Source of the DNA: JACMJP01 sp046160675 | Lineage (GTDB): Bacteria > Bacteroidota > Bacteroidia > Chitinophagales > BACL12 | Assembly: GCA_046160675.1 (NCBI GenBank) | Contig: JBJXHH010000131.1 | Location: forward strand, 1 to 64,000 | Reading direction: 5' to 3' | DNA: 64,000 bases | Part shown: in pieces, positions 52,908-61,961 of the stretch | Position numbering within the stretch: the first letter of the stretch is position 1 | Layout of the letters: each line of letters opens with the position of its first letter | Program-made: the position numbers and the translations under genes | The notes under the pieces: generated by a model | What the model was told of the DNA's origin: nothing | Database searches by the model: none | The model's input: the letters and a program-made list of their open reading frames with translations, nothing else

Positions 52908-54248
52908 ATGCAAACAAAAAAAATAGCCATTATAGGTGCCGGGTTGGTTGGTAGTCTGCTCAGTATTTATCTGCGGAAAAAAGGGTATGCAGTCGAAGTA
53001 TATGAACGTCGGAGCGACATGCGTAAGTCAGGAGTTGTTGGTGGCCGATCCATTAATCTTGCTATAAGCGACCGTGGCTGGAAAGCCTTGGCCGGTGTGG
53101 GTTTGGAGGAGAAGATACGGGAACTTGCCATTCCTATGCACGGACGCATGATCCATGCACTTGACGGCTCGCTGAATTACCAGGCATACGGAAAAGAAGG
53201 ACAGTTTATTAACTCAGTTTCAAGAGGACAGTTAAACATCGAACTGATGAATGCCGCTGAAAATGAAGGCGTAATATTTCATTTTCAGCAGCGCATTGTT
53301 GAAACTGATCTTGCAGGAACTTTCGCTATAATGGAAGATGAACTGCAAAAAAATAAATATGAATTGAAACCCGATCTTATCATCGGGGCAGACGGCGCAT
53401 TCAGTTTATTGCGCTACACTATGATGAAAACAGATCAGTTTAATTACAGCCAACAGTATGAAGAACATAGCTACAAAGAATTACATATTCCTGCAGGCTT
53501 GAACAATTCTTTTCAGATGGAAAAAAATGCGTTGCACATCTGGCCCCGGAAAAGTTTTATGCTCATTGCTCTGCCAAATTTAGACGGAAGTTTTACCTGC
53601 ACATTGTTTCATTATACAAAGGGAGAAAATTCTATTGATGCAATAAAAGATGAAAATGATCTGCTTCATTTTTTCCGGCAGAATTTTCTGGACGCCAAAA
53701 AAATGATGCCCGGGCTAGTGCAGGATTTTTTTCATAACCCAACAGGCTCCCTTGTTACTATAAAATGTTTTCCCTGGGTAAACGGAAATTCATTTTTGAT
53801 AGGAGATGCGTCGCATGCCATAATCCCATTTTACGGACAGGGCATGAACTGCGGGTTTGAGGATTGTTCTGTTTTGAATGAATTAATTGATGAATATCAC
53901 CATGATTGGGGAAAAATTCTCCCCGCTTTTCAATCCTCACGGAAACAAAATACGGATGCTATAGCCGATCTTGCCAAACTGAATTTTATTGAAATGCGGG
54001 ATCTTGTAGCTGATGCAGGGTTTCAACTGAAAAAGAAAGTTGCTGCAAAAGTTGCAGAAAAATATCCTGATAAATTCATTCCGGTTTACAGTATGGTTTC
54101 TTTCTCTCAGCTTCCCTATAGTGAAGCGTTGCAAGAATATAAAAGGCAGGATGATGTTTTGAACGAAATTATATTGATGAAGGATATAGAATTAAAATGG
54201 GAAACAGAATATTTTGAACTGATCGCCAGCAAACTCATAAAAAAATAA
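52908..54248 (+). CDS. kmo: kynurenine 3-monooxygenase
   Basis: A 446-residue FAD-dependent hydroxylase that makes 3-hydroxykynurenine from kynurenine. The N-terminal dinucleotide motif is GAGLVGSLLSIYLRKKGY (about residues 10-27), followed by VYERRSD, then GRSINLAISDRGWKAL and the second FAD site LIGDASHAIIPFYGQGMNCG with the DG motif IIGADGAFSLLR. These match the KMO family closely. Its partners (tryptophan 2,3-dioxygenase and 3-hydroxyanthranilate dioxygenase) are 50 kb away, and kynureninase is not in the window. The gene is coupled to the GlcD-type oxidase upstream. Confidence 0.96.
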   Translation: MQTKKIAIIGAGLVGSLLSIYLRKKGYAVEVYERRSDMRKSGVVGGRSINLAISDRGWKALAGVGLEEKIRELAIPMHGRMIHALDGSLNYQAYGKEGQFINSVSRGQLNIELMNAAENEGVIFHFQQRIVETDLAGTFAIMEDELQKNKYELKPDLIIGADGAFSLLRYTMMKTDQFNYSQQYEEHSYKELHIPAGLNNSFQMEKNALHIWPRKSFMLIALPNLDGSFTCTLFHYTKGENSIDAIKDENDLLHFFRQNFLDAKKMMPGLVQDFFHNPTGSLVTIKCFPWVNGNSFLIGDASHAIIPFYGQGMNCGFEDCSVLNELIDEYHHDWGKILPAFQSSRKQNTDAIADLAKLNFIEMRDLVADAGFQLKKKVAAKVAEKYPDKFIPVYSMVSFSQLPYSEALQEYKRQDDVLNEIILMKDIELKWETEYFELIASKLIKK

Positions 54249-54276
54249 AACCCCGCATAGGGTATCTATGCAGGGT
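54241..54276 (-). terminator. minus-strand terminator overlapping the kmo 3' end
   Basis: On the minus strand, ACCCTGCATAG (54276-54266) pairs with CTATGCGGGGT (54260-54250, one mismatch) and is followed by TTTATTTTT. It fits the small lipoprotein gene at 54305. The plus strand has no T run after the hairpin. Confidence 0.75.
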
Positions 54277-54304
54277 AAAATTATGATTTAGAAACCATCG
54301 GAAA

Positions 54305-54712
54305 TTATTTTCCGCCGCCTCTTTTGTTTACATCTTTTTTAGTTTCAGTCTCTTTAACACCGCCCCGTTCATTCACATTTTTTGGGGTTTCATCAACCTT
54401 AACGCCACCCCTATTGTCTACATCTTTCTTACCTGGAGTGGTAGTCTCGGTTTTTGTTGTCGTTGATGTTTTAGAGCCTGTGCTTGACTTGGTGGTGTTG
54501 GCTGTAGCCGGCATCATTAGTGAATCAAGCATCATTTGCATTTTACCAATAGAATCCAAAAGTGCTGTATTGTCAGCTTTGCAAATGCTGTCAGCTTTCA
54601 TCATATCAGCCTTAAGTTTTTCTATTTCTTCAGCTGCTTTTTTATCTGTACAGCTTGCAAGCAAAAGACCCCCAAAAAGGATCAGGAATAAACTTTTGAT
54701 TTTCATATTCAT
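54305..54712 (-). CDS. small lipoprotein with 15-residue repeats
   Basis: A 135-residue lipoprotein (lipobox LLLASC, Cys about residue 21). A short helical segment follows (KKAAEEIEKLKADMMKADSI), then a Ser/Thr-rich linker, and then three repeats with 15-residue spacing: KKDVDNRGGVK (95-105), PKNVNERGGVK (110-120) and KKDVNKRGGGK (125-135). The arginine-glycine pairs are invariant. I know no family for it. It may interact with cell-wall or surface polymers, but that is a guess. ATG 54712 or 54706 are possible starts. Confidence 0.75.
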   Translation of the reverse strand: MNMKIKSLFLILFGGLLLASCTDKKAAEEIEKLKADMMKADSICKADNTALLDSIGKMQMMLDSLMMPATANTTKSSTGSKTSTTTKTETTTPGKKDVDNRGGVKVDETPKNVNERGGVKETETKKDVNKRGGGK

Positions 54713-54808
54713 TGTTGTTTAGCTTTTTGGAATAATATTTGAAAACAAAGGTACACTATTCAAACATTATACCTTAATTTTGTAAAAAATTTTAATTAAA
54801 AACTAGTT

Positions 54809-55477
54809 ATGAAAAGAAGAAATCTATTGCTGAAATCAGCAATCCTATCAATGGGTTTAGCATTTGTATTTGTGGGCTGTGGTGAAGATGACCTTTCCTC
54901 TCCTGTGGTAACATTAGAAGGCGATAACCCGCAAATAATTGACCTTGGCGGAACTTACACAGAACTTGGCGCTTCAGCTACTGATGAGCAAGACGGAGAC
55001 CTTTCAGCCAGCGTTACAATTGATGCAAGCGGCGTAAATACCGACAAAGTGGGTAAATATACCGTAACCTATACCGTAGTTGACGAAGCTGGTAACACCG
55101 GTGAAAATGTAAGAGATGTATGGGTTAGAGCTACAGCTGACAACTACGTTGGTTTTTACACTGTAGTGGAAAGTTGTGCTGGTTCAATTCCTGCTTATGA
55201 AATTGAAATTTCAAAGATCAATGCAACTACTTTAAGAGTTATAAACCTGGGTGATTTCACAGCAGGTGAAACTGTTTTTGATGTTGACATTTCCGGAGAT
55301 CTGTACGATGTATTAACTATTAATGATACAGACGATACTGACCCAAGCCTCCAGTGTGATGCTTCGGGGACGTTAATCAATGGTGTAAACGGTGCATTTG
55401 ATATGAGCTGGGAATATACATTTGATGACGGCTCAGGTGTTTTCTCTTGTGATGATGTTTCAATCACTCAAGATTAA
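54809..55477 (+). CDS. lipoprotein with DUF5011/Ig-like domain
   Basis: A 222-residue lipoprotein (lipobox FVGC, Cys about residue 24). An immunoglobulin-like domain of the DUF5011 type (VTLEGDNPQIIDLGGTYTEL, then TDEQDGDLSASVTIDASGV and GKYTVTYTVVDEAGNT) is followed by a second beta domain of unknown family (ESCAGSIPAYEIEISKINAT onward). It is a paralogue-like sister of the next gene, with the same two-domain plan. A binding or adhesion role is guessed from the domain only. A terminator follows it at 55496. Confidence 0.82.
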   Translation: MKRRNLLLKSAILSMGLAFVFVGCGEDDLSSPVVTLEGDNPQIIDLGGTYTELGASATDEQDGDLSASVTIDASGVNTDKVGKYTVTYTVVDEAGNTGENVRDVWVRATADNYVGFYTVVESCAGSIPAYEIEISKINATTLRVINLGDFTAGETVFDVDISGDLYDVLTINDTDDTDPSLQCDASGTLINGVNGAFDMSWEYTFDDGSGVFSCDDVSITQD

Positions 55478-55495
55478 GTAAGTAAAAATCATTTT

Positions 55496-55527
55496 AAAAG
55501 CCTGCTGATTAATCAGTGGGCTTTTTT
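55496..55527 (+). terminator. Rho-independent terminator after the first Ig-like lipoprotein
   Basis: AAAAGCCTGCTGAT and ATCAGTGGGCTTTT form an imperfect stem with one G-T pair, followed by a T run. It overlaps by one base the TAnnTTTG box for the next gene. Confidence 0.8.
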
Positions 55528-55534
55528 ACTTTTG
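55527..55534 (+). promoter_or_regulatory. TAnnTTTG promoter box for the second Ig-like lipoprotein
   Basis: TACTTTTG matches TAnnTTTG exactly and directly abuts the upstream terminator, leaving only 4 bp to the ATG at 55539. Transcripts from it would be nearly leaderless, so it may be fortuitous. Confidence 0.35.
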
Positions 55535-55538
55535 TTAA

Positions 55539-56168
55539 ATGAAAACCCTGTTTGCTGCATGCGTAAGTACTTTATTCATCATTACCTCTTGCAAAAAAGC
55601 TGATAACATTGAGCCAATTATTCTTTTAAATCAGGACACAGTAATCCATTACATGGGAGAGGCGTATGTAGATGCAGGTACGGAGGTAATTGATGACAAA
55701 GATTGTAATGCAGGCCCGGCAGAGATCATTGTGAATGAGGTGGATATAAACAGTTACGGAACTTATAATGTGAGATATGCTGCAAGTGATGCAGCAGGAA
55801 ATAGCGCCCGTGCAACACGGTTTGTTGACATTGTTTTAAAGCCTGAGTATTATTATGATCTTACATACACCGCCACTGATGAATGTACTTCGGGAAGTTA
55901 TTTTTATGACGGGCTTATTCAGGATTGTGATTGCGACAGCAATGCCGTAACCGTCGGAAACATAAGCGGGTTCGGGCTCTCCGCAACATTCACCATACCA
56001 TTGGAAGGTATTTACAATCAGGAGCTTAACCTTGATGAAACTCTTTATGACATCTCTTTTGAAGGCACTGGCATTATGAGCCCCGGTGCCGACACCATTA
56101 CTTGGAATTATTCTATTTCTGACAGTATTACTACAGATGTTTGTACCTCCACATGGGTAAAAAACTAA
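55539..56168 (+). CDS. sister lipoprotein with Ig-like domain
   Basis: A 209-residue lipoprotein (lipobox FIITSC, Cys about residue 18). The plan is the same as its upstream neighbour: an Ig-like strand series (IEPIILLNQDTVIHYMGEAY, then DINSYGTYNVRYAASDAAGN) and a second beta domain (YTATDECTSGSYFYDG onward, with a cysteine-rich LIQDCDCDSN). It looks like a diverged tandem duplicate. The relation to the subtilase gene downstream (45 bp) is unknown. Surface exposure is likely. Confidence 0.78.
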   Translation: MKTLFAACVSTLFIITSCKKADNIEPIILLNQDTVIHYMGEAYVDAGTEVIDDKDCNAGPAEIIVNEVDINSYGTYNVRYAASDAAGNSARATRFVDIVLKPEYYYDLTYTATDECTSGSYFYDGLIQDCDCDSNAVTVGNISGFGLSATFTIPLEGIYNQELNLDETLYDISFEGTGIMSPGADTITWNYSISDSITTDVCTSTWVKN

Positions 56169-56213
56169 ACCGGTATCTCAAAAAGCCGTAACTTTATTGT
56201 TCATTTAAAAAGT

Positions 56214-57863
56214 ATGCTTCTGAAGAGTTTATCAAGCCTAACGGTTCTGGTTTTTGTTACAGCTTTATTATTCTCACAAGAAAGTAACAGAATTGCTGGG
56301 GAACTTATTGTTCAGTTACGTTATAAAACAGAGGTACGAGATTTCGAAAAACAACTTTCAGAACAAGATATACAAATTCAAAGTATTTCACCTATCTCAA
56401 CAAGACTAAATCTCTGGCTTATCCATTTTGATGAAAATGTTTTTGATGCAAACCAGGCTGTGCGGGCAATAAATTCATTGAGAGATGTAGAAGTTGTACA
56501 GTTCAATCATACCCTGCAACGCCGTAACCTACCAAATGATGATGATTTTTCCCTTCAGTGGAATATGCTTAATGATGGGGCTGGTGGTACGGTTGATGCG
56601 GATATAGATGCCGAGGAAGCATGGGATATAACAACAGGAGGAATTACATGGAACGGTGATAGTATTGTAATAGCAGTGGTAGATGAAGGTTTTGATCTTG
56701 CACATAATGACCTGATGTTTCAGAAAAATTATTTTGAAATACCGGGAAATGGAATCGATGACGATGATAACGGATACATAGATGATTTTGACGGGTGGAA
56801 TGCAACAACTGACAATGATGAGATGAGTGTAGCCTCTCACGGAACACATGTGAGTGGTATAGCTGCTGCAATTGGCGACAATGAGTTAGGGATAGCGGGG
56901 GTAAACTGGCGGGCAAAAGTGTTACCTGTCATTTGTGATGTTATTGAAAGCCAAGTGCTGGAAGCATACAGTTATGTTTTAGTGCAAAGGGAAATGTATA
57001 ATTCAACTGACGGGGCTAAAGGTTTGTACATTGTTGTGGAAAATTCTTCTTTCGGAATTGATCTTGTTGACCCTGACGACTACCCGGTTTGGTGCGCCAT
57101 GTATGATACACTTGGCAAATCCGGAATATTAAGCGCTGCTGCAACTACTAATGGAAACTATAATGTTGATGTTGTAGGAGATATGCCCACAGCATGCCCC
57201 AGTGATTATCTTATCACAGTAACAAATACAAATAAATTTGACCAACTGATTTCAGGCGGTTATGGGGCAACCACTATTGATCTTGGGGCCCCGGGCACTT
57301 CTATTTATTCAACAATTGCGGGAAACAATTTCGGAACACTTACTGGCGCCTCAATGAGTAGCCCCCATGTTGCTGGTACCGTAGCGTTGCTTATGAGTTA
57401 TGCTTGCATTGATTTTCTGAATGCCTACGATGCAAACCCCTCAGAGATACTTGCTTTAAGAGAATATATTCTAGGCGGTGTAGATACACTGCTTGATTTA
57501 ACAGGAATTACTGTAAGCAATGGTAGACTGAATTTGTATAAATCACTTCAGAAACTCATAAATACATATTGCTATAATGCAATTGAAGAGCAAGAAAGCA
57601 TAATAAGCGCAACTGTATTTCCAAATCCCGGTTCTGATAATATTTTTATTCATATCCATGATAAATCCTATATGAATAAAAATTTAAAAATTGAGTTAGT
57701 AAATATGCTGGGAGAAAGAATATTTTCAGAAAGCCCGGTTACTGTTGATATGCTAAAGCAGAATGGTGTTTCAGTTTATGAATATCCCCGTGGAACTTAC
57801 TTGCTTACCCTTTTTGATGAAAATAATATCCTTCTGTTTTCATCGCCGGTTCTCCTTCAATAA
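56214..57863 (+). CDS. T9SS-secreted subtilisin-family serine protease
   Basis: A 549-residue secreted peptidase of the S8 family. After a signal peptide (LLKSLSSLTVLVFVTALLFS) and a propeptide-like region, the catalytic triad is D157 (VVDEGFD), H209 (SHGTHVSG) and S380 (GASMSSPHVAGT). FEIPGNGIDDDDNGYIDDFD is a calcium-loop-like sequence common in this group. The C-terminus has a type IX sorting domain (TVFPNPGSDNIFIHIHDKSY). It should degrade or process proteins outside the cell. TAACTTTA at 56189-56196 may be its promoter. Confidence 0.94.
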   Translation: MLLKSLSSLTVLVFVTALLFSQESNRIAGELIVQLRYKTEVRDFEKQLSEQDIQIQSISPISTRLNLWLIHFDENVFDANQAVRAINSLRDVEVVQFNHTLQRRNLPNDDDFSLQWNMLNDGAGGTVDADIDAEEAWDITTGGITWNGDSIVIAVVDEGFDLAHNDLMFQKNYFEIPGNGIDDDDNGYIDDFDGWNATTDNDEMSVASHGTHVSGIAAAIGDNELGIAGVNWRAKVLPVICDVIESQVLEAYSYVLVQREMYNSTDGAKGLYIVVENSSFGIDLVDPDDYPVWCAMYDTLGKSGILSAAATTNGNYNVDVVGDMPTACPSDYLITVTNTNKFDQLISGGYGATTIDLGAPGTSIYSTIAGNNFGTLTGASMSSPHVAGTVALLMSYACIDFLNAYDANPSEILALREYILGGVDTLLDLTGITVSNGRLNLYKSLQKLINTYCYNAIEEQESIISATVFPNPGSDNIFIHIHDKSYMNKNLKIELVNMLGERIFSESPVTVDMLKQNGVSVYEYPRGTYLLTLFDENNILLFSSPVLLQ

Positions 57864-57891
57864 ATCGAGTTTTCCCCTAACCTGATTAATT

Positions 57892-59586
57892 ATGCAAAAA
57901 CGCTGGGTGATAAAATCTGCTGATGAAGAAAAAACAACCCTGTTGCAGAAAGAACTTCATATTCATCCTGTGTTGTGTAAAATGCTTGTACAAAGGGGTG
58001 TAAGTAGTTATCATGATGCGAAACTTTTTTTCCGCCCTAAACTTTCTGATCTGCATGATCCTTTTCTGATGAAAAACATGGATAAAGCAATTGAACGTAT
58101 TGAAAAAGCAATTACCAAAGAAGAAAAAATTTTAATATATGGTGATTATGATGTTGATGGAACAACCGCAGTAACTGTTGTATATTCATTTTTAAAAACC
58201 TTTTATCAGCACCTTGATTTTTACATTCCTAACAGATATACTGAAGGCTACGGCATTTCTTTTAAAGGTATTGATTATGCAAAAGAAAATAATTGTACGC
58301 TTGTAATAGCATTGGATTGCGGGATCAAATCAAATGATAAGATAGATTATGCAAACAAACTAGGCATCGATTTTATTATTTGCGATCATCATATCCCGGG
58401 TAGTGAAGTTCCAGCAGCATGCGCAGTGCTTGACCCGAAGCAAAACGATTGCCCTTACCCCTATAAAGAACTGAGCGGCTGCGGCATTGGGTTTAAACTT
58501 ATACAGGCTTTTGCACAAAAAAACAATTTTTCGTTGGAGACAATAACGCCGTTTTTGGATCTTGTAGTTATAAGCATTGCGTCAGATATTGTTCCTATCA
58601 CCGGCGAAAACCGGGTACTTGCATATTACGGGCTGCAAATCTTGAACAACAATCCCAGGAAAGGCGTAAAAGCATTAATTGAGGTAAGCGGGCTTACGCC
58701 TCCACTCAGCATTTCGAATATTGTGTTTGGACTTGGCCCCAGGATTAATGCTGCCGGCAGATTGGATGATGCAAAAAAAGCAGTGAACATGTTACTAAGC
58801 GAAACGAACAGTATAGCAAAAGATAACGCAGATATTTTACAGGATAAGAATAATGACAGGAAAGAGATAGATAAACAGATTACTCAGGAAGCGATAACAA
58901 TGCTGCAGAATGATCCCAATGAAAAAAGTAAAGTAACAAATGTTCTTTTCAATGAACATTGGCATAAAGGCGTTGTAGGAATTGTCGCAAGTCGGGTGAT
59001 CGATATTTTTTATAAACCTACCATCCTACTCACTTTGTCAAATGACATGATTGTAGGCTCTGCAAGATCAGTAAAAGGGTTTGATATTTATGAAGCAATG
59101 AAAGGGTGCAGCGAACTACTCGAGCAGTTTGGAGGTCATATGTTCGCAGCTGGATTAACTTTAAAGCCGGAAAATCTTGAAGCATTCAAACAAAAGTTTG
59201 ACAATGTTGTAAGAAAAAATATTTCGCTGGAACAATTAACTCCTGAAATAGAAATTGATGCAGAGATCTCCCTGAGCGATATTAGAATAGAGTTCTACAA
59301 TATCCTTAAGCAATTTGCCCCCTTCGGGCCCGGTAATATGTATCCTGTGTTCATGACAAAATATGTAAGTAGTAACGGACGCACAAAAATTGTGGGAGAG
59401 GGACATCTGAAATTGGGAATAAAAGACGAAAGGTTATTTCATGCTGACGGTATAGCTTTTCAAAAGGGAGATTTGTATGAGGAATTATCAGAAGGAAAAA
59501 AATTTGATGTTTGTTATTCAATTGAAGAAAATAATTTTAACGGACAGGAAAAATTGCAACTCAATGTTAGAGAAATAAAACTTTAA
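57892..59586 (+). CDS. recJ: single-stranded-DNA-specific exonuclease RecJ
   Basis: A 564-residue DHH-superfamily exonuclease for recombination and mismatch repair. The catalytic metal motifs are GDYDVDGTTAVTV, IALDCGIKS and ICDHHIPG (DHH), then VVISIASDIVPITGENR. The DHHA1 domain carries GIVASRVIDIFYKPTILLT and GGHMFAAGL, with the C-terminal OB fold (FAPFGPGNMYPVFMTKYVSS). Length is close to the family norm. It is 28 bp downstream of the subtilase and 48 bp upstream of lptB. Confidence 0.96.
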   Translation: MQKRWVIKSADEEKTTLLQKELHIHPVLCKMLVQRGVSSYHDAKLFFRPKLSDLHDPFLMKNMDKAIERIEKAITKEEKILIYGDYDVDGTTAVTVVYSFLKTFYQHLDFYIPNRYTEGYGISFKGIDYAKENNCTLVIALDCGIKSNDKIDYANKLGIDFIICDHHIPGSEVPAACAVLDPKQNDCPYPYKELSGCGIGFKLIQAFAQKNNFSLETITPFLDLVVISIASDIVPITGENRVLAYYGLQILNNNPRKGVKALIEVSGLTPPLSISNIVFGLGPRINAAGRLDDAKKAVNMLLSETNSIAKDNADILQDKNNDRKEIDKQITQEAITMLQNDPNEKSKVTNVLFNEHWHKGVVGIVASRVIDIFYKPTILLTLSNDMIVGSARSVKGFDIYEAMKGCSELLEQFGGHMFAAGLTLKPENLEAFKQKFDNVVRKNISLEQLTPEIEIDAEISLSDIRIEFYNILKQFAPFGPGNMYPVFMTKYVSSNGRTKIVGEGHLKLGIKDERLFHADGIAFQKGDLYEELSEGKKFDVCYSIEENNFNGQEKLQLNVREIKL

Positions 59587-59634
59587 ACATAACGTTCATT
59601 TTAAAACCTTAAGCACCGGACTTTCAACTTTCGT

Positions 59635-60396
59635 ATGATACTTAGATCAGAAAATTTAATAAAGAAGTATAAAAAAAGAATGGTAGTGAACCATGTATCT
59701 ATCCAGGTGCGGCAAGGCGAAATTGTAGGCCTGCTTGGTCCTAACGGTGCAGGCAAAACCACTTCATTTTATATGATTGTAGGGCTCATAAAACCCGACG
59801 AAGGAAAAGTGTTTCTTGACACTATTGACCTTACTGACATGCCAATGTATAAACGGGCGCAGATGGGGCTTGGGTATCTTCCGCAGGAAGCAAGTGTGTT
59901 TAGGAAAATGAGTGTCGAAAATAATATCGCAGCAGTATTGGAAATGACGAAACTGAACAAAACGCAACAAAAAAACAAACTAGAGGAACTAATTAGAGAG
60001 TTTGGACTAAATCATGTTCGAAAAAGCAATGGTGATGTATTAAGTGGCGGCGAAAGAAGAAGAACAGAAATAGCCAGGGCTCTTGCAACTGACCCGAAGT
60101 TTATTTTACTTGATGAGCCTTTTGCCGGCATTGACCCTATTGCAGTGGAAGATATTCAACTGATAGTAGAGAAATTGAAATTCAGAAATATTGGGGTTCT
60201 CATTACAGATCATAATGTACAGGAAACATTGTCAATCACTGACAGGGCCTATTTATTATTTGAAGGAAAAATCTTAAAACAAGGAACCGCCGAAGAGCTT
60301 GCTAAAGATGAGCAGGTGAGAAAGGTGTATCTAGGTCAAAATTTTGAATTGCGCAAAAAGAAAACAAAAGAAGAATTTTTCGCTGACCCTCCCTGA
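59635..60396 (+). CDS. lptB: LPS-export ABC transporter ATPase LptB
   Basis: A 253-residue cytosolic ATPase that powers lipopolysaccharide transport to the outer membrane with LptF/G/C. Walker A is GPNGAGKTT (about residues 35-43), the Q-loop and Lpt-type signature is [15 protein letters not shown], the ABC signature is [15 protein letters not shown], and Walker B is [20 protein letters not shown]. The match to LptB rather than another ABC is strong. Its permease partners are not in this window. The C-terminus is slightly extended ([12 protein letters not shown]). Confidence 0.94.
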   Translation: MILRSENLIKKYKKRMVVNHVSIQVRQGEIVGLLGPNGAGKTTSFYMIVGLIKPDEGKVFLDTIDLTDMPMYKRAQMGLGYLPQEASVFRKMSVENNIAAVLEMTKLNKTQQKNKLEELIREFGLNHVRKSNGDVLSGGERRRTEIARALATDPKFILLDEPFAGIDPIAVEDIQLIVEKLKFRNIGVLITDHNVQETLSITDRAYLLFEGKILKQGTAEELAKDEQVRKVYLGQNFELRKKKTKEEFFADPP

Positions 60397-60419
60397 GTTT
60401 TTACAAAACGATTTTATTG

Positions 60420-60427
60420 TATTTTTG
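60420..60427 (+). promoter_or_regulatory. TAnnTTTG promoter box for the GH3-type gene
   Basis: TATTTTTG matches TAnnTTTG, with TTTT at 60398-60401 about 19 bp upstream. It lies just after lptB, 8 bp before the ATG at 60435. Confidence 0.4.
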
Positions 60428-60434
60428 AAACAAC

Positions 60435-61952
60435 ATGCATGTGTTTCATTCAATAGCGGCAGGTATTATGAAGCAGCAGATATCCCGCATACAGCGGGTT
60501 ATTCAGCAGGCACCTGATACACAAGATCAAACTCTTAAAAGTTTGGTTCAGGCTGCAAAAAAAACACAGTGGGGGGAGCAGTACGATTTTGCTTCAATTC
60601 AAACTTTTCAAGATTTTCAAAACCGGTTCCCGGTTCAGGATTATGATACTTTAAAGCCCTTTATTGATAAGATCATGCACGGGCAACAGAATATATTGTG
60701 GCCTACGCCCATCTCCTGGTTTGCCAAGTCATCTGGAACTACCAGTGATAAAAGCAAATTTATTCCTGTTACAAAGGAAGCACTGCAGCAATGTCATTAT
60801 AAAGGGGGTAGAGATACCCTTGCAATGTATCTGCATAACAACCCGCACTCTAAAATTTTTTCAGGAAAGACTTTGATTATGGGGGGCTCGCATGAAATTA
60901 ACCAACTGAATCAACATACTAAATCCAGATATGGAGATGTTAGTGCAGTAATGATGCAAAATATGCCTGCTTTTGCAAAACTTGTGAAAACGCCCACTTT
61001 AGAAATAGCATTGATGAATGAATGGGAAAGTAAAATTGATGCAATGGCAGACTATACTTTACATCAAAACGTAACAGCTATTGCAGGTGTACCCACCTGG
61101 ACAATTGTATTGTTCAGAAAACTTTTTGCAATGACAGGAAAGAACAACATGAAAGATATTTGGCGAAACCTTGAATTGTACATACATGGGGGAGTGAGTT
61201 TTAAGCCATACCGGCAGCAGTTTAAAGAACTCATAAAAGAAGAGGGTATGCATTATGTTGAAACTTATAATGCCAGTGAAGGGTTTTTTGCTTTCCAGGA
61301 TCAGCTTGTTTCTGAAGAATTACTTCTCATGCCAGACTATGGAATTTTTTATGAATTCATCCCAATGGAAGAATTTGAAAATGAATATCCCAAAACAGTT
61401 TCTCTCCGGGAGGTAATAACAGGGAAAAATTATGCGATGGTAATTTCTACTAATGCGGGCCTATGGCGTTACAAAATCGGAGACACAATTAAATTTACTT
61501 CCATTAATCCTTTCAGAATACAAATATCAGGACGGGTAAAACATTTTATTAATGCCTTCGGTGAAGAAGTGATTGTAGATAACAGTGATAAAGCGATAGC
61601 TGAGGCTGCGTTGCAAACACAGGCAAAAGTAAATGATTACACAGCAGCGCCAATTTATATAACAGCTGAAGATAAAGGCGGCCATGAATGGATTATTGAA
61701 TTTGAAAAACAGCCTGATAACATTCAACATTTTATTGAAACATTGGATGCAACCTTGAAAAAAGTAAACTCAGACTACGAAGCAAAAAGACACAAAGACC
61801 TCGCATTGAAGATGCCGGTAGTACACATTGCAAAACAAGGCGCTTTTTATGAATGGCTGAAGAGTAAAGGAAAACTCGGAGGGCAACATAAAGTTCCCAG
61901 GTTAAGTAACGATAGAAAATACCTGGAAGAGATTCTGCCGTTTATTCAATAA
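60435..61952 (+). CDS. GH3-family acyl-adenylate-forming enzyme
   Basis: A 505-residue cytosolic protein of the GH3 (auxin-responsive) superfamily, part of the acyl-adenylate/thioester-forming enzymes. The ATP-binding P-loop is SSGTTSDKSKFIPVTKEAL (about residues 96-114), the middle motif is YNASEGFFAFQD, and the C-terminal one is GLWRYKIGDTIKF, then GEEVIVDN. Plant members conjugate amino acids to hormone acids; bacterial ones have no settled substrate. Adenylation and amide formation are the expected chemistry. It lies alone between lptB and the LytTR regulator, 9 bp before the latter. Confidence 0.93.
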   Translation: MHVFHSIAAGIMKQQISRIQRVIQQAPDTQDQTLKSLVQAAKKTQWGEQYDFASIQTFQDFQNRFPVQDYDTLKPFIDKIMHGQQNILWPTPISWFAKSSGTTSDKSKFIPVTKEALQQCHYKGGRDTLAMYLHNNPHSKIFSGKTLIMGGSHEINQLNQHTKSRYGDVSAVMMQNMPAFAKLVKTPTLEIALMNEWESKIDAMADYTLHQNVTAIAGVPTWTIVLFRKLFAMTGKNNMKDIWRNLELYIHGGVSFKPYRQQFKELIKEEGMHYVETYNASEGFFAFQDQLVSEELLLMPDYGIFYEFIPMEEFENEYPKTVSLREVITGKNYAMVISTNAGLWRYKIGDTIKFTSINPFRIQISGRVKHFINAFGEEVIVDNSDKAIAEAALQTQAKVNDYTAAPIYITAEDKGGHEWIIEFEKQPDNIQHFIETLDATLKKVNSDYEAKRHKDLALKMPVVHIAKQGAFYEWLKSKGKLGGQHKVPRLSNDRKYLEEILPFIQ

Positions 61953-61961
61953 CTTCATAAC

